A DNA stretch of 64,000 nt from Cupriavidus sp. EM10 (GCF_018729255.1 NZ_CP076061.1:2108001-2172000); one strand, 5' to 3'; shown: positions 26,710 to 37,077, counted from the stretch's first letter. The notes: generated by a model not told the origin, from the sequence alone. Translations and numbers: made by a program.

Positions 26710-27786
26710 ATGCCGATGCTCAAGCAGCAGATCCGTCTTTGCACCTGCCCTGACCGCGTGCGGCTGGCGTATGCCATCACGGGCAGCGGGCCGCCGCTGG
26801 TGAAGGCCGCCAACTGGATGAGCCATCTGGAATTCGACGTCGGCAGCCCGGTCTGGAGCCACATGCTGTGCGCGCTGTCCGAGCAGCACACGCTGATCCG
26901 CTACGACGAGCGCGGCTGCGGGCTATCTGATCGCCACGTGGAAGACCTGTCGTTCAACGCCTGGCTGCGCGACCTGGAAACCATCGTCGACGCGATGGCC
27001 GTCGAGCCCTTCGCGCTGCTTGGCATCTCCCAGGGCGCCTCGATCGCGGTGGCCTATGCCGTGGCGCATCCCGAGCGCGTCAGCCATCTGGTGCTGCACG
27101 GCGGCTACGCGCGCGGGCGGCTCAAGCGCAACCAGGGCGCGGCAATGCGCGAGGAGGCCGAACTGATGATCCGGCTGGCCGAGCTGGGTTGGGGCCAGGA
27201 AAATCCGGCGTTCCGGCAGTTCTTCACCACGCAGTTCATCCCCGGCGGCACGGCGGAGCAGCACCGCTGGTTCAACGAACTGGAGCGCGTGTCGACGTCG
27301 CCGGTCAACGCGGCGCGCTTCATGCGGATCTTCAACGACATCGACGTGGTGGACCTGCTGCCGCTGGTCACCTGCCCGACGCTCGTGCTGCACGCCGTGC
27401 GCGACGCCCGTGTGCCGTTCGACGAAGGGCGGCTCATCGCCAGCATGATCCCCAATGCCCGCTTCGTGCCGCTGGACAGTGGCAACCACCTGTTGCTGGA
27501 AACCGAGCCGGCGTGGGATCGCTGGATCGAGGAAGTGCGCGCCTTCCTGCCGGCGCCGGCGCCATCCACTGACCCGGCCTTCGGCGCCCTGACGCGGCGC
27601 GAACGCGACATCGTGGTGCTGATCGCGCAGGGCCGCGACAACGCGCAGATCGCCGCCCACCTGGGGCTGTGCGAGAAGACCGTGCGAAATCACATCACCA
27701 GTATTTTTTCGAAGCTCGAGGTCGAGAATCGCTCGCAGGCTATCGTCCTGGCGCGCGAATCGGGGTTCGACCGGCAGCGTATCTAG
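26710..27786 (+). CDS. Alpha/beta hydrolase fused to LuxR-type DNA-binding domain
   Basis: 358 residues. Residues 1-285 are an alpha/beta hydrolase: DERGCGLSD, nucleophile elbow GISQGAS (serine 107), acid in VRDARVPFD and histidine in DSGNHLLLETEP. Residues ~290-358 are a LuxR/GerE helix-turn-helix (LTRRERDIVVLIAQGRDNAQIAAHLGLCEKTVRNHITSIFSKLEV). The triad appears complete. A hydrolase-fold sensor joined to a DNA-binding domain suggests a regulator that binds or cleaves a small ester or lactone. The start at 26710 lacks a strong ribosome-binding site; ATG 26716 is possible. Targets unknown. Confidence 0.85.
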   Translation: MPMLKQQIRLCTCPDRVRLAYAITGSGPPLVKAANWMSHLEFDVGSPVWSHMLCALSEQHTLIRYDERGCGLSDRHVEDLSFNAWLRDLETIVDAMAVEPFALLGISQGASIAVAYAVAHPERVSHLVLHGGYARGRLKRNQGAAMREEAELMIRLAELGWGQENPAFRQFFTTQFIPGGTAEQHRWFNELERVSTSPVNAARFMRIFNDIDVVDLLPLVTCPTLVLHAVRDARVPFDEGRLIASMIPNARFVPLDSGNHLLLETEPAWDRWIEEVRAFLPAPAPSTDPAFGALTRRERDIVVLIAQGRDNAQIAAHLGLCEKTVRNHITSIFSKLEVENRSQAIVLARESGFDRQRI

Positions 27787-27819
27787 CGTCCGGCCCATGG
27801 CATATCGACGAACTTCCGC

Positions 27820-27865
27820 TTGACATACAGATCTGTCTACCTAACACTATGAGACAGATCTGTAT
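27820..27865 (+). promoter_or_regulatory. Promoter with twin TetR-type operators
   Basis: TTGACA (27820-27825) is a -35 box; a weak -10 (TAACAC) follows 16 bases later. Two sites, ATACAGATCTGTCT (27825-27838) and AGACAGATCTGTAT (27852-27865), are exact inverted copies of each other, and each holds the palindrome ACAGATCTGT. They match the site before the TetR gene at 36372. Confidence 0.7.
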
Positions 27866-27939
27866 CACGCAGGTCTGCGCATTCCCTGCCGCCGATTTCC
27901 GGCCGATTTCAGTATTTCCGATTCTCAAGGAGCCTTGCC

Positions 27940-28419
27940 ATGTCGAGCCAACCCGAAGTTCGCCCGCCGCTGCCCCCATTCACGCTTGAAACCGCCAAAG
28001 CCAAGGTGCGCGCGGCCGAAGACGGCTGGAACACGCGCGATCCGCACCGCGTGGCGCTGGCCTATACCGTCGACAGCGCCTGGCGCAATCGTGCCGAATT
28101 TGTGAACGGACGCGAGGACATCGTGGCCTTCCTGGCGCGCAAATGGCAGAAGGAGCTGGACTACCGGCTGATCAAGGAGCTGTGGGCACACGACGGCAAC
28201 CGCATTGCGGTGCGCTTCGCGTACGAATGGCACGACGACTCGGGCAACTGGTACCGGTCGTATGGCAACGAGAACTGGGAATTCGACGAAAACGGTCTGA
28301 TGCAGCGCCGTTTTGCGTGCATCAACGACGCACCGATCCGCGAGGCGGACCGCAAGTACCACTGGCCGCTGGGCCGCCGGCCGGACGATCATCCGGGATT
28401 GAGCGAGCTGGGGTTCTGA
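27940..28419 (+). CDS. NTF2-like/DUF1348 family protein
   Basis: 159 residues of a SnoaL/NTF2-like fold, with [29 protein letters not shown] and [23 protein letters not shown] as family-type sequence. Such small cone-shaped proteins bind or transform small molecules; the reaction is not known. AAGGAG lies 8 bases before the ATG. Expression is probably controlled by a TetR protein through the twin operators upstream. A composite terminator repeat follows. Confidence 0.85.
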   Translation: MSSQPEVRPPLPPFTLETAKAKVRAAEDGWNTRDPHRVALAYTVDSAWRNRAEFVNGREDIVAFLARKWQKELDYRLIKELWAHDGNRIAVRFAYEWHDDSGNWYRSYGNENWEFDENGLMQRRFACINDAPIREADRKYHWPLGRRPDDHPGLSELGF

Positions 28420-28436
28420 ACCTCACCCTCGGTTTT

Positions 28437-28562
28437 CTCCCTCTCCCGCTTTGCGGGAGAGGGGCGGGGGAGAGGGCAAAGCAGTTCAAATTGCGACCTG
28501 TCGGCGAGCAGACTCTCAATGCCCTCACCCCCAGCCCCTCTCCCATTGCATGGGAGAGGGGA
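28437..28562. repeat. Composite CCCTCTCCC intergenic repeat, copy 1 (long form)
   Basis: Two inverted-repeat hairpins (CTCTCCCGC..GCGGGAGAG and CCCCTCTCCCAT..ATGGGAGAGGGG) joined by about 70 bases that share GCAG-GTTCAAATTG and CAATGCC with copy 2 at 44986-45115. It lies between convergent genes and probably acts as a terminator for both. Confidence 0.8.
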
Positions 28563-28571
28563 GCAACATCA

Positions 28572-30317
28572 TCACTGCATCTTCTGCAGATTCCCCACGC
28601 GTACCAGCATCTCCGTGAACATCTGCATGTCCAGGTTCAGGTCGGAGACTTCCTTGTATTCCTTGGCGTTGTGCGCGGTGTACTTCTTGCCGGGCATGGC
28701 TGGGCCGAAGTTGATGGCGTTCGGCATCAGCTTGGCCGTGGTGCTGCCGGCCGTTGGCACCGGCCTGGCTTCGAGCCCGGTGGTGTCGCCGTAGATGTTC
28801 AGCAGCGTCGACAGCCACGCGCCTTTGGGATCGCGTGCCATCCAGTCGCCCTGGTCGTGCTGGATTTCCAGCGTGGTATGCGTCTGGGCCGCCCAGCCCT
28901 GGATCCGTTCGGCGATCTTCGCGCGCAGGGCGTCGGGCGTCGATCCACGTGGCATCCGCACATTGGCCGTGACTTCCAGCTTGCCGTTGCGCTCGCGGAT
29001 CAGCGTCGGCGAGATCGTCAGCGGCCCCATGAAGTCGTCGCGATAGCCGACGTCCATCTTCTCGCCCAGGTAGCCCGTGCCGTAGAGGTCGGTCAGGTAG
29101 CGCGTGGCCCGCGCGTACTGGTTATCCGCGAACGGCACGCCGGCTGACTGCAGGAACATCGCCAGGCGCGGCACCGGGTTCACGCCTTCCTCGGGCCGCG
29201 AGCCGTGGGCCGACGAGCCGGTGACTTTCACCTCGATGGCGTCGCCGGCGCGCGCGATGTCGATGGTGAACTTGCCTTGCGCGGCTTGCTGGGCGATGAA
29301 GGCGGCCCGCGCCTGCTCCAGCGTCGCGGCCACGGCGTTCAGGTCACCGCCCGAAATGCGCGCGGTGGCTGTCTGCGGAATCGCGTTGGCCGATGCGGCG
29401 CCTGCCATGGCGACAATCGCCGCCTGCTTGCCGTCCACGGGCTGGTCCGGGAAGCGCACGGTCAGCGCGCCCGAACCTTTTTCGGCCACGACGGCCGGGT
29501 ACTTGCTGTCGAGCACGATGTTGTACTCGGGCAGGGCGGTCTTGTCGCGGTAGTACTTCATGCCGTCGCCGCCGGTTTCCTCGGTGGTTTCGATCATCAG
29601 CCGGATGGTGCGCGCCAGCGGCACGCCGCTCTCGCGCACGGTCTTCATGGCGAAGAGCGCGGCGGCGATCGATCCCTTGTCGTCGATGGTGCCGCGACCG
29701 TAAAGATAGTCGCCCACGCGCGTCACCTTGAACGGGTCGAGCTTCGTGCCGTCGTCCAACACCCATTCGTCGGCCACCACGGGTACCACGTCGGCGTGCG
29801 TGAGGATGCCGAACGTCTCCTTGCCCTGGCCCGGCAGCGTCACCTCGAACACGCGGTTGTCCACGTTACGGAATTGCAGCCCGAAGTCGCGGGCCATGCG
29901 CTCCACCACCTTGCCGAATTCGACGATGGCAGGATTCTCGTGCTGCGGCACCTTGTCGTCGCGCACGGTGCGCAGCGCCACCATCTCGGTGATGCTGTCC
30001 AGCACCGCCTGCTGGTTATGCACGCGGTTGTAGATGCCCAGCAGGCGCCCGATATTGGTCAGGTCGTCGCCCTTGAGCGGCCGCCTGGCGCGATACGCGC
30101 GCACCGAGCCGGCCAGCCTAGGGTCGGCCTTGACCGCGGCGTCCAGGAACGCGTTGAAGCTGGCGGGCGGATTGGCGGTGGCGCTGGCAACCAGCTGGTC
30201 CAGTGCGGGCTTGGCCAGCGGGGCGGCCGGGGCGCTGGTGGCGCTGGCGGTGCCGATGGCAAGCAGTGCGGCGGCCAGCAGGGTCGCGGCGGGTAGCCGG
30301 ATGGGCAGGCGAGTCAT
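28572..30317 (-). CDS. M20-family metallodipeptidase, exported
   Basis: 581 residues. Signal peptide LPAATLLAAALLAIGTASATSAPAA. The M20 site is visible: ILTHADVVPVVADEW (His, Asp), GRGTIDDKGSIAAALFAMKTV (bridging Asp), IETTEETGGDGMKYY (Glu-Glu), the dimerisation-domain SSAHGSRPEEG and the C-terminal KKYTAHNAKEYKE (metal His). It is longer than usual, as in PepV-like dipeptidases. It is periplasmic or lipid-associated by its signal. It diverges from the peroxiredoxin gene and converges on the NTF2-like gene. Confidence 0.9.
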   Translation of the reverse strand: MTRLPIRLPAATLLAAALLAIGTASATSAPAAPLAKPALDQLVASATANPPASFNAFLDAAVKADPRLAGSVRAYRARRPLKGDDLTNIGRLLGIYNRVHNQQAVLDSITEMVALRTVRDDKVPQHENPAIVEFGKVVERMARDFGLQFRNVDNRVFEVTLPGQGKETFGILTHADVVPVVADEWVLDDGTKLDPFKVTRVGDYLYGRGTIDDKGSIAAALFAMKTVRESGVPLARTIRLMIETTEETGGDGMKYYRDKTALPEYNIVLDSKYPAVVAEKGSGALTVRFPDQPVDGKQAAIVAMAGAASANAIPQTATARISGGDLNAVAATLEQARAAFIAQQAAQGKFTIDIARAGDAIEVKVTGSSAHGSRPEEGVNPVPRLAMFLQSAGVPFADNQYARATRYLTDLYGTGYLGEKMDVGYRDDFMGPLTISPTLIRERNGKLEVTANVRMPRGSTPDALRAKIAERIQGWAAQTHTTLEIQHDQGDWMARDPKGAWLSTLLNIYGDTTGLEARPVPTAGSTTAKLMPNAINFGPAMPGKKYTAHNAKEYKEVSDLNLDMQMFTEMLVRVGNLQKMQ

Positions 30318-30412
30318 GAGGTGGATGTCCCTTCGTGGTTTTGTGTGCCCGCATGATAGCGACGCCGCCAGGCCAGCGGAAGCCATGCGGAACCCTGCTT
30401 GATAGCAAAAAG

Positions 30413-30432
30413 CAATCGGAATTCGCCGATTG
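30413..30432. promoter_or_regulatory. Palindrome CAATCGG-N6-CCGATTG in the divergent region
   Basis: Perfect 7-bp inverted repeat between the M20 peptidase and the peroxiredoxin-glutaredoxin gene, inside an AT-rich stretch. A redox regulator such as OxyR would be the expected controller of a peroxiredoxin, but the sequence is not a convincing OxyR consensus. Confidence 0.4.
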
Positions 30433-30552
30433 ATAATAGCAATTTTAATCGATCCGGTTGAGACAATGAATTTTACGGATCACATTCAGACCGGGAGAAT
30501 CCACTCCATCGCCACAACACGTGGCGTCAAACCAACCCAAGGAGTGTTTTCG

Positions 30553-31287
<735 letters not shown>

Positions 31288-31502
31288 TCCTCCCAGCCCG
31301 GGCCCGGCTCCCCCGGCCGGTGTCCTGGGCACCTTTCTCCCCTCCCAGCACGCGCCCCCGCAACTTGCCGCCGGTCTCCGGCGGCGCGGGCCGGCAGCAG
31401 TCGCCGGACCCGATGGCATCGCACTGGCCGCGCCATGGCAGTGACGGTGCCATCCCATCCGCCGATTGATGGCAACGCAGACTTACGAACAGGAAACGCA
31501 TC

Positions 31503-32909
31503 ATGAAGACGATTCAGACCGACGTGGCAGTGATTGGCGCAGGAACCGCCGGCCTGGCAGCGTATCGTGCGGCCATTGCCGCCGGCAAGCGCGCGGTGGT
31601 CATCGAAGGCGGCGCCTATGGCACCACCTGCGCCCGTGTGGGCTGCATGCCGTCGAAGCTGCTGATCGCGGCGGCCGAAGCCGCCCACGAGGCGCGCCAC
31701 ACCGCCGCGTTCGGCGTGCACGTGGACGGGCCGGTCCGCATCGATGGCCGCCAGGTCATGGACCGCGTGCGCAGCGAGCGCGACCGCTTCGTGGGCTTCG
31801 TGGTGCGCGGCGTCGACAATATTCCCGAGGAAGACCGCCTGCGCGGCTACGCACAGTTCATCGATAACACGGTACTGCAGGTGGGCGCCAATACCGTGGT
31901 GCGGGCCAGCCGCGTGGTGATCGCCACCGGCTCGCGTCCCTCCGTGCCGCCGTCGTTCTCGGTGTTCGGCGACCGCCTGATCATCAATGACGACGTGTTC
32001 TCGTGGCAAGACCTGCCCGCCAGCGTGGCCGTGTTCGGACCGGGCGTGATCGGGCTGGAACTGGGCCAGGCGCTGTCCCGGCTGGGCGTACGGGTGCGCG
32101 TGTTCGGCGTCGGTGGCGGCGTCGGCCCGCTGTCCGATCCGGAAATCCGGGCCTATGCGGCGAAGACGTTCAACGAAGAGTTTCCGCTGCTGCCCGACGC
32201 CAGCGTGACCGACATGCGTCGCGAGGGCGACGAAGCGGTGATTGCGTTCCAGGACGCGGACGGCAAGCCGGTGACCGAGCGCTTTGCCTATGTGCTGGCC
32301 GCTACCGGCCGACGTCCGAACGTCGACAACCTGGCGCTGGATAACACGGCGCTGGAACTCGACGCCCGAGGCGTGCCGGTGTTCGATCCGGTTACGCTGC
32401 AGTGTGGCAACGCGCCAGTCTTTATCGCCGGCGACGCCAACAACGTGCTGCCGTTGCTGCACGAAGCAGCCGACGAAGGCCGCATCGCCGGCGAGAATGC
32501 CGCGCACTGGCCGAACCTGCGCCCGCTGACGCGCCGCGCCCCGATTGCCGTGGTGTTCTCCGATCCGCAGATCGCCATGGTGGGCAAGCGCCACGCCGAC
32601 CTGATCCCGGGCCGCTTCGTGACCGGCGAGGTCAGCTTCGAGGACCAGGGCCGCAGCCGCGTGATGCTGAAGAACAAGGGGCTGATGCACGTCTACGCCG
32701 ACCGCGCCACGGGTCGCTTCCTGGGCGCCGAGTGGATCGGACCGCGTGCCGAGAACATCGCGCACCTGCTGGCCTGGGCCTATCAGCAGAACCTGACGAT
32801 TGCGCAGATGCTGGCCATGCCGTTCTACCACCCGGTGGTGGAAGAGGGCCTGCGCACCGCGCTGCGCGACGCCGAGGCCAAGCTGACGCAACTGAAGGTG
32901 GCAGCCTGA
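31503..32909 (+). CDS. Dihydrolipoamide dehydrogenase-like flavoprotein disulfide reductase
   Basis: 468 residues. It has the FAD motif IGAGTAGLAAYRAA and the redox disulfide YGTTCARVGCMPSKLL (CxxxxC). The NAD(P) site FGPGVIGLELGQALSRLG, the GDANN motif (FIAGDANNVLPLLHEAADEG) and the C-terminal FYHPVVEEGLRTAL (His-Pro-x-x-x-E) are also present. It is most like the stand-alone dihydrolipoyl dehydrogenase/mercuric reductase group. No 2-oxoacid dehydrogenase subunits are nearby. Its partner may be glutathione or another thiol (inference). AGGAA lies 7 bases before the ATG. Confidence 0.92.
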   Translation: MKTIQTDVAVIGAGTAGLAAYRAAIAAGKRAVVIEGGAYGTTCARVGCMPSKLLIAAAEAAHEARHTAAFGVHVDGPVRIDGRQVMDRVRSERDRFVGFVVRGVDNIPEEDRLRGYAQFIDNTVLQVGANTVVRASRVVIATGSRPSVPPSFSVFGDRLIINDDVFSWQDLPASVAVFGPGVIGLELGQALSRLGVRVRVFGVGGGVGPLSDPEIRAYAAKTFNEEFPLLPDASVTDMRREGDEAVIAFQDADGKPVTERFAYVLAATGRRPNVDNLALDNTALELDARGVPVFDPVTLQCGNAPVFIAGDANNVLPLLHEAADEGRIAGENAAHWPNLRPLTRRAPIAVVFSDPQIAMVGKRHADLIPGRFVTGEVSFEDQGRSRVMLKNKGLMHVYADRATGRFLGAEWIGPRAENIAHLLAWAYQQNLTIAQMLAMPFYHPVVEEGLRTALRDAEAKLTQLKVAA

Positions 32910-32978
32910 AGTTCAGTGATTGACGATTGATAAAGGATGATTGAAGGGCAGGTGGCGCAGGCGCTGCCTGCCCTTTTC

Positions 32979-33965
32979 TTATCGGGGCTCCGCCTTGGCC
33001 TCGGCCTCTGCGCCCCGCGCGCCCCGCAGTTCCATCCACGCATAGGCCGAGGTGGCCAACACCATCGGCAGCAGGTAGTACAGCGCCCGGTAGGCGATCA
33101 GCGCGGCCACCACCATGTGCTCCGGAGCAACCGGGCGCAGCAGCACCACGAACACGCTTTCCAGCACGCCGATGCCGGCCGGGATATGCGCCAGCGCGCC
33201 CGCCACGGCACCCACCAGCAGGGCGGACAGCGCCTGCGGCAGCGTGACCGCCTTGGGCAGCAGCAGGTCGATGATGCTGGCGAGCACGATCCAGTTGGTG
33301 ATCGACAGCACGTTTTGCAGCAGCGCAAAGCGGAAGCCGGGCAGCCGGAACACGTGCCGGCCGAACCGCACGCTGCGCGTCTTCGCCCGGGCGCAGGCCA
33401 GCCAGTACGCCAGGCCGCACGCCAGCATCACCACGCCAATCGCCCGCAGCATCCATGGGGTGATGCCCCAATCGGCGGGCAGCGCGGGCGGCATCAGCGC
33501 CAGCACGCCGCCGGCCAGCAGCATGTAGCCCGTCCAGTTGGTGATGATGGCGATGGTGTAGATGCCCGCCACCTGCGACCCGCTGACGTTGTCGCGCGAA
33601 TACAGCCGCAGCCGCATGCCCAGGCCGCCCACCATCGCCCCGACGTTGAGGTTGAAAACGTAGGCGATAAAGGCGATCAGCATCACGCGGGGCGTGGACA
33701 GGTGATGGCCGGTGTAGCGGCGCCCCAGCAGGTCGAACGACGCATGCAGCGAGAAGCTGACGCAGGCCAGGGCCAGCACGGGCAGCAGCGTGGCGGCGTC
33801 GTATCGCTTCAGCGCCTGCAGCACCTGCGGCCAATCCACGCCGATCAGGCTGTGGTAGATCAGGTAGATCACCACCGCCACGAACACCAGCCCCGCCACG
33901 CGCTTGACGATCGACCATCGGACATTGCGCCGCAGGCTGCGGCGAAGGTTGGCGGCGGTGGTCAT
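32979..33965 (-). CDS. YbhN/lysylphosphatidylglycerol synthase-like membrane protein
   Basis: 328 residues with about eight to nine hydrophobic helices. It belongs to the UPF0104/LPG synthase transmembrane family (NLNVGAMVGGLGMRLRLYSR and HIPAGIGVLESVFVVLL are family-typical). A flippase or lipid-transfer role is suggested by relatives (family knowledge). GGAG lies 7 bases before the ATG. It follows the cardiolipin synthase by 28 bases on the same strand, the same order as clsB-ybhN in Escherichia coli. Confidence 0.88.
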   Translation of the reverse strand: MTTAANLRRSLRRNVRWSIVKRVAGLVFVAVVIYLIYHSLIGVDWPQVLQALKRYDAATLLPVLALACVSFSLHASFDLLGRRYTGHHLSTPRVMLIAFIAYVFNLNVGAMVGGLGMRLRLYSRDNVSGSQVAGIYTIAIITNWTGYMLLAGGVLALMPPALPADWGITPWMLRAIGVVMLACGLAYWLACARAKTRSVRFGRHVFRLPGFRFALLQNVLSITNWIVLASIIDLLLPKAVTLPQALSALLVGAVAGALAHIPAGIGVLESVFVVLLRPVAPEHMVVAALIAYRALYYLLPMVLATSAYAWMELRGARGAEAEAKAEPR

Positions 33966-33993
33966 CGGCTGTCTCCATGCGCGTCGCGCACCA

Positions 33994-35199
33994 TCAGGTC
34001 GGGGGCGAGCCGGGCACAGCTACCGGCGACACGATTTTTGGCGTGTGGGCCGGCAGCCATCCGGCCCAGGCCGGAAACTTGCGCAGGAAGTGGAAGATCA
34101 GCGGCGTGGCGATGCCATGCCACCAGGCGCCGCGCGCGGGCGCCTGGGCCAGCACCTCTGTGCAGCGCTGTGACATCAGGTTGCCCAGGTTATCCCTGAG
34201 CGATGCCACGAAGGCGGTGTCGCGGATCACGAGATTGGCTTCGAGGTTCAGCGACAGGCTGAGCGGGTCGAGGTTGCTCGATCCCACCGTGGCCCAGTCG
34301 TCGTCCACCACGGCCACCTTGCTGTGGTTGGGCCGCTCGCAGTATTCGAAGATGCGTACGCCCGATTCCTGCAAGTGGGCGTAAAGCATGTCGACGGTGC
34401 GCTTGACCCACAGCATGTCCGGCCGCCCCTGCAGCACCAGGCGCACATCCACGCCCCGTTGCGCCGCGTTGCAGATCGCCTGCAGCAGCCGGTAGCCGGG
34501 CAGGAAATAGGCGTTGGCGATAAGGATCTGGCGCCGCGCGGTGCGAATCGCTGCCAGGTATTGCTGCTCGATATCGTTGCGATGCGCCTGGTTGTCGCGC
34601 GTGACGAAGAGCACGGTGCCGGGCAGGGCGGGTTGCGTCGGATGCGGCTGCATGGCCTGGCGCCCCTGCGCGTGAGCGTGCCTGGCCGGCTGGGCGCCGC
34701 AGGCTTCGAGCATGAACGTGTGGATGACGCGGGCGGCGGGGCCTTCCACCTCGACGGCGTAGTCCTGCTTTGCGATCGGGCTGACTTTCACCAGATGCTG
34801 GACGGACAGGTTGATGCCGCCCACGAACGCCAGTTCGGCGTCGATGGCCACCAACTTGCGATGCAGCCGCCGAAACAGGTTGGTGCGTTTGCCCAGCAGG
34901 CGGCGCCCCGGCGCGAACACGCGTACGGCGACCCCCGCGTCCGCCAGCCTGGCGACATACTCGGGCGACAGGTCGGCGGTGCCAAAGCCGTCCACGGTCA
35001 GGATGACCGCGACGCCGCGCCGGGCGGCGGCGGCCAGCGCGTCGGCAAGCTGCCGGCCGACCTCATCCTCGAACAGGATGAACGTTTCCAGCAGCACGCT
35101 GCGGCGTGCTGCGTCGATGGCGGCAATCAGGCGGGGAAAGTATTCGTCCCCGTTCTCCAGCAGCCGCAGGCGGTTTCCAGTTGTCCATGCATGGTCCAT
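33994..35199 (-). CDS. clsB: Cardiolipin synthase ClsB-type (phospholipase D family)
   Basis: 401 residues with two HKD sites: HRKLVAIDAELAFVGGIN (N-terminal half) and HSKVAVVDDDWATVGSSNLD (C-terminal half). It makes cardiolipin from phosphatidylglycerol or phosphatidylethanolamine plus phosphatidylglycerol at the inner membrane. The N-terminus lacks the two membrane helices of ClsA, as is usual for ClsB. The start at ATG 35199 (MDHAWTTGNRLRLLENG) is by similarity; the ribosome-binding site is weak. It is co-oriented and nearly contiguous with the YbhN-like gene. Confidence 0.92.
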   Translation of the reverse strand: MDHAWTTGNRLRLLENGDEYFPRLIAAIDAARRSVLLETFILFEDEVGRQLADALAAAARRGVAVILTVDGFGTADLSPEYVARLADAGVAVRVFAPGRRLLGKRTNLFRRLHRKLVAIDAELAFVGGINLSVQHLVKVSPIAKQDYAVEVEGPAARVIHTFMLEACGAQPARHAHAQGRQAMQPHPTQPALPGTVLFVTRDNQAHRNDIEQQYLAAIRTARRQILIANAYFLPGYRLLQAICNAAQRGVDVRLVLQGRPDMLWVKRTVDMLYAHLQESGVRIFEYCERPNHSKVAVVDDDWATVGSSNLDPLSLSLNLEANLVIRDTAFVASLRDNLGNLMSQRCTEVLAQAPARGAWWHGIATPLIFHFLRKFPAWAGWLPAHTPKIVSPVAVPGSPPT

Positions 35200-35422
35200 T
35201 TCGTGCCATGTAGCACGATCGGTGCCCGGCGATCGCACCGCTAAAAGTGACGTATGGATACCGTGAAAAGCGAAAACGGAATGCCGGGCCGGGCAGCCGA
35301 TGTAGGAATTGCCATCACGTTTCATGGTCGGCCGCATTGCGCTGCGTCAGCATCCGGACGGGCCACTTGCTATGCTGATGTGAAATCCGCACCCACGAGA
35401 CCACAAGACTGGAGGAGGCATC

Positions 35423-36280
35423 ATGTGCCGCTGGCTGGCCTATTCGGGCCGATCCGTTCCGATGGAGGCAGTGCTGTTCCAGCCCGAGCATTCACTGATC
35501 GACCAGAGCCTGAATTCGCGCCTCGGGCATACCACCACCAATGGCGATGGCTTCGGCGTCGGCTGGTATGGGCGCCATTCGGAGCTGCCGTTTCGCTACC
35601 GATGCCTGCATCCGGCGTGGAGCGATACCAATCTGCGCGAGGCCGCGCGCGCCGTGCGGGCGCCGCTGTTCGTGGCGCATATCCGTGCGGCCACGGGCAC
35701 CCCGACCCAGGAAACCAACTGTCATCCGTTCCGCTTCGGGCGCTGGCTGTTTGCCCATAACGGGCTGATCCGCGACTACCCGCTGGTGCGGCGCGACCTG
35801 ATGATGTCGGTGGCGCCGCACCTGTTCCGCTGGATCGAGGGATCGACCGATTCCGAGGTGATGTTCTTCCTGGCGCTGACGTTCGGGCTGGAGCGCGATC
35901 CGCAGGGCGCGCTGGAGCAGATGGTTGGGCTGATCGAGGCGGTGGGGCATCGCCACGACATCGAGCATCCGATCAACATGACCGTCTGCGTGACCGACGG
36001 CCAGCAGATCGTGGCGGCGCGCTATTCGAGCGAGCGCGATTCGCGGTCGCTGTTCCACAGCACGTCGTTTCGCCAGTTGCGGGCGCTCTATCCCGACGAT
36101 CCGCGCATCCTCGCGGCCGGCGACGACGCATTCCTGGTGCTCTCGGAGCCGCTGATCGATGTGCAGGGCGTCTGGGAGGAAATCCCCGAATCCACCATGC
36201 TGGTGGCGCGGCACGGCGAGATCCAGCAGCGCTGCTTTTCGCCACGGCTACCCGATCATCACGGAGCCGAGGTGCGCTGA
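35423..36280 (+). CDS. Class II glutamine amidotransferase, YafJ/GAT-like
   Basis: 285 residues. The N-terminal nucleophile is Cys2 after the initiator (MCRWLAY). The Ntn-hydrolase features NGDGFGVGWYG, HIRAATGTPTQETNCHPF and FAHNGLIRDY are present. It is like YafJ and ergothioneine-pathway EgtC, but no egtBD genes are near, so the acceptor is unknown. GGAGGAGG lies 4 bases before the ATG. It is divergent from clsB. Confidence 0.9.
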   Translation: MCRWLAYSGRSVPMEAVLFQPEHSLIDQSLNSRLGHTTTNGDGFGVGWYGRHSELPFRYRCLHPAWSDTNLREAARAVRAPLFVAHIRAATGTPTQETNCHPFRFGRWLFAHNGLIRDYPLVRRDLMMSVAPHLFRWIEGSTDSEVMFFLALTFGLERDPQGALEQMVGLIEAVGHRHDIEHPINMTVCVTDGQQIVAARYSSERDSRSLFHSTSFRQLRALYPDDPRILAAGDDAFLVLSEPLIDVQGVWEEIPESTMLVARHGEIQQRCFSPRLPDHHGAEVR

Positions 36281-36304
36281 CCCACCACGCAGAGGCCGAT
36301 GCCA

Positions 36305-36326
36305 AGACAGACCTGTCTACTATAAT
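36305..36326 (+). promoter_or_regulatory. TetR autoregulatory operator and -10 box
   Basis: Palindrome AGACAGACCTGTCT (36305-36318), next to a perfect -10 TATAAT (36321-36326), before the TetR gene at 36372. Its core closely matches the twin sites at 27825-27865. Confidence 0.75.
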
Positions 36327-36371
36327 GCGGAGGTTTCCCGCAGACGCGTCGATCTCGTTCGACCCAGCACC

Positions 36372-36944
36372 ATGGCCACACCTTCCGCCCGCGACCGCAT
36401 TCTCGACACCGCCGCCCGGCTGTTTTATCGCGATGGCTATCGTGCCACCGGCATCGACAGGATCATCGCTGAGTCCGGCGTGGCCAAGATGTCGCTGTAT
36501 CGGCACTTTTCATCGAAAAACGATCTGATCTTCGAATACCTGCAGCGCCGCCACGATTACTGGATGGACTGGTTTGAAACGGGCGTGCGACGCCGGCTGG
36601 CCGAGCGGCCGAACCTGGATGTCATGGCCGACACGCTCGGTGAGTGGTTCGGCAGCGAAGACTATCGCGGGTGCTCCTTCATCAACATGGTGGCAGAGGC
36701 CGGGGGCGGCGCCGGTGACGATCCGCGTTTGATGGAGCAGGCGGTGTCTCACAAGTCATCGCTGCAGGCCTTTGCTGGCGCGGTGGCCGGCGAACTGGGT
36801 CTGTCGAACCCGGATGAGGTGGCACAGGAAGCCATCGTCTGCATCGAGGGGATGATCGTGCGCGCGCAGACGACGCATGACGCCGCCGTGGTAAGCGCCG
36901 GCCGCCGCACGCTGGCGCGCCTGCATGCCGCTTACGCTGCCTGA
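36372..36944 (+). CDS. TetR-family transcriptional regulator
   Basis: 190 residues. The helix-turn-helix ATGIDRIIAESGVAKMSLYRHFSSKNDLI is of the AcrR/YxaF type. The C-terminal domain carries GCSFINMVAEAG, common in regulators of stress or detoxification genes. It probably binds AGACAG-CTGTCT: one site lies at its own promoter and an extended pair lies upstream of the NTF2-like gene 8 kb away. The cognate operator is inferred from sequence only. Confidence 0.92.
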   Translation: MATPSARDRILDTAARLFYRDGYRATGIDRIIAESGVAKMSLYRHFSSKNDLIFEYLQRRHDYWMDWFETGVRRRLAERPNLDVMADTLGEWFGSEDYRGCSFINMVAEAGGGAGDDPRLMEQAVSHKSSLQAFAGAVAGELGLSNPDEVAQEAIVCIEGMIVRAQTTHDAAVVSAGRRTLARLHAAYAA

Positions 36945-37077
36945 TCTCGCAGGCATCACATCCCGTAACCCACTGAAACACTGCCATACAGAGTAAACCC
37001 TGATATCACGGTAAGATGCGACCCGTGATTGCCGCGTGGCGCCTTCTGGCCGCAGGCAAGCCTTGGGATGTACGCCT

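Noticed and set aside
30401..30460. OxyR site before the peroxiredoxin
   Set aside because: ATAG- and ATTG-type half-sites occur, but the N7 spacing of the four-part consensus is not met.
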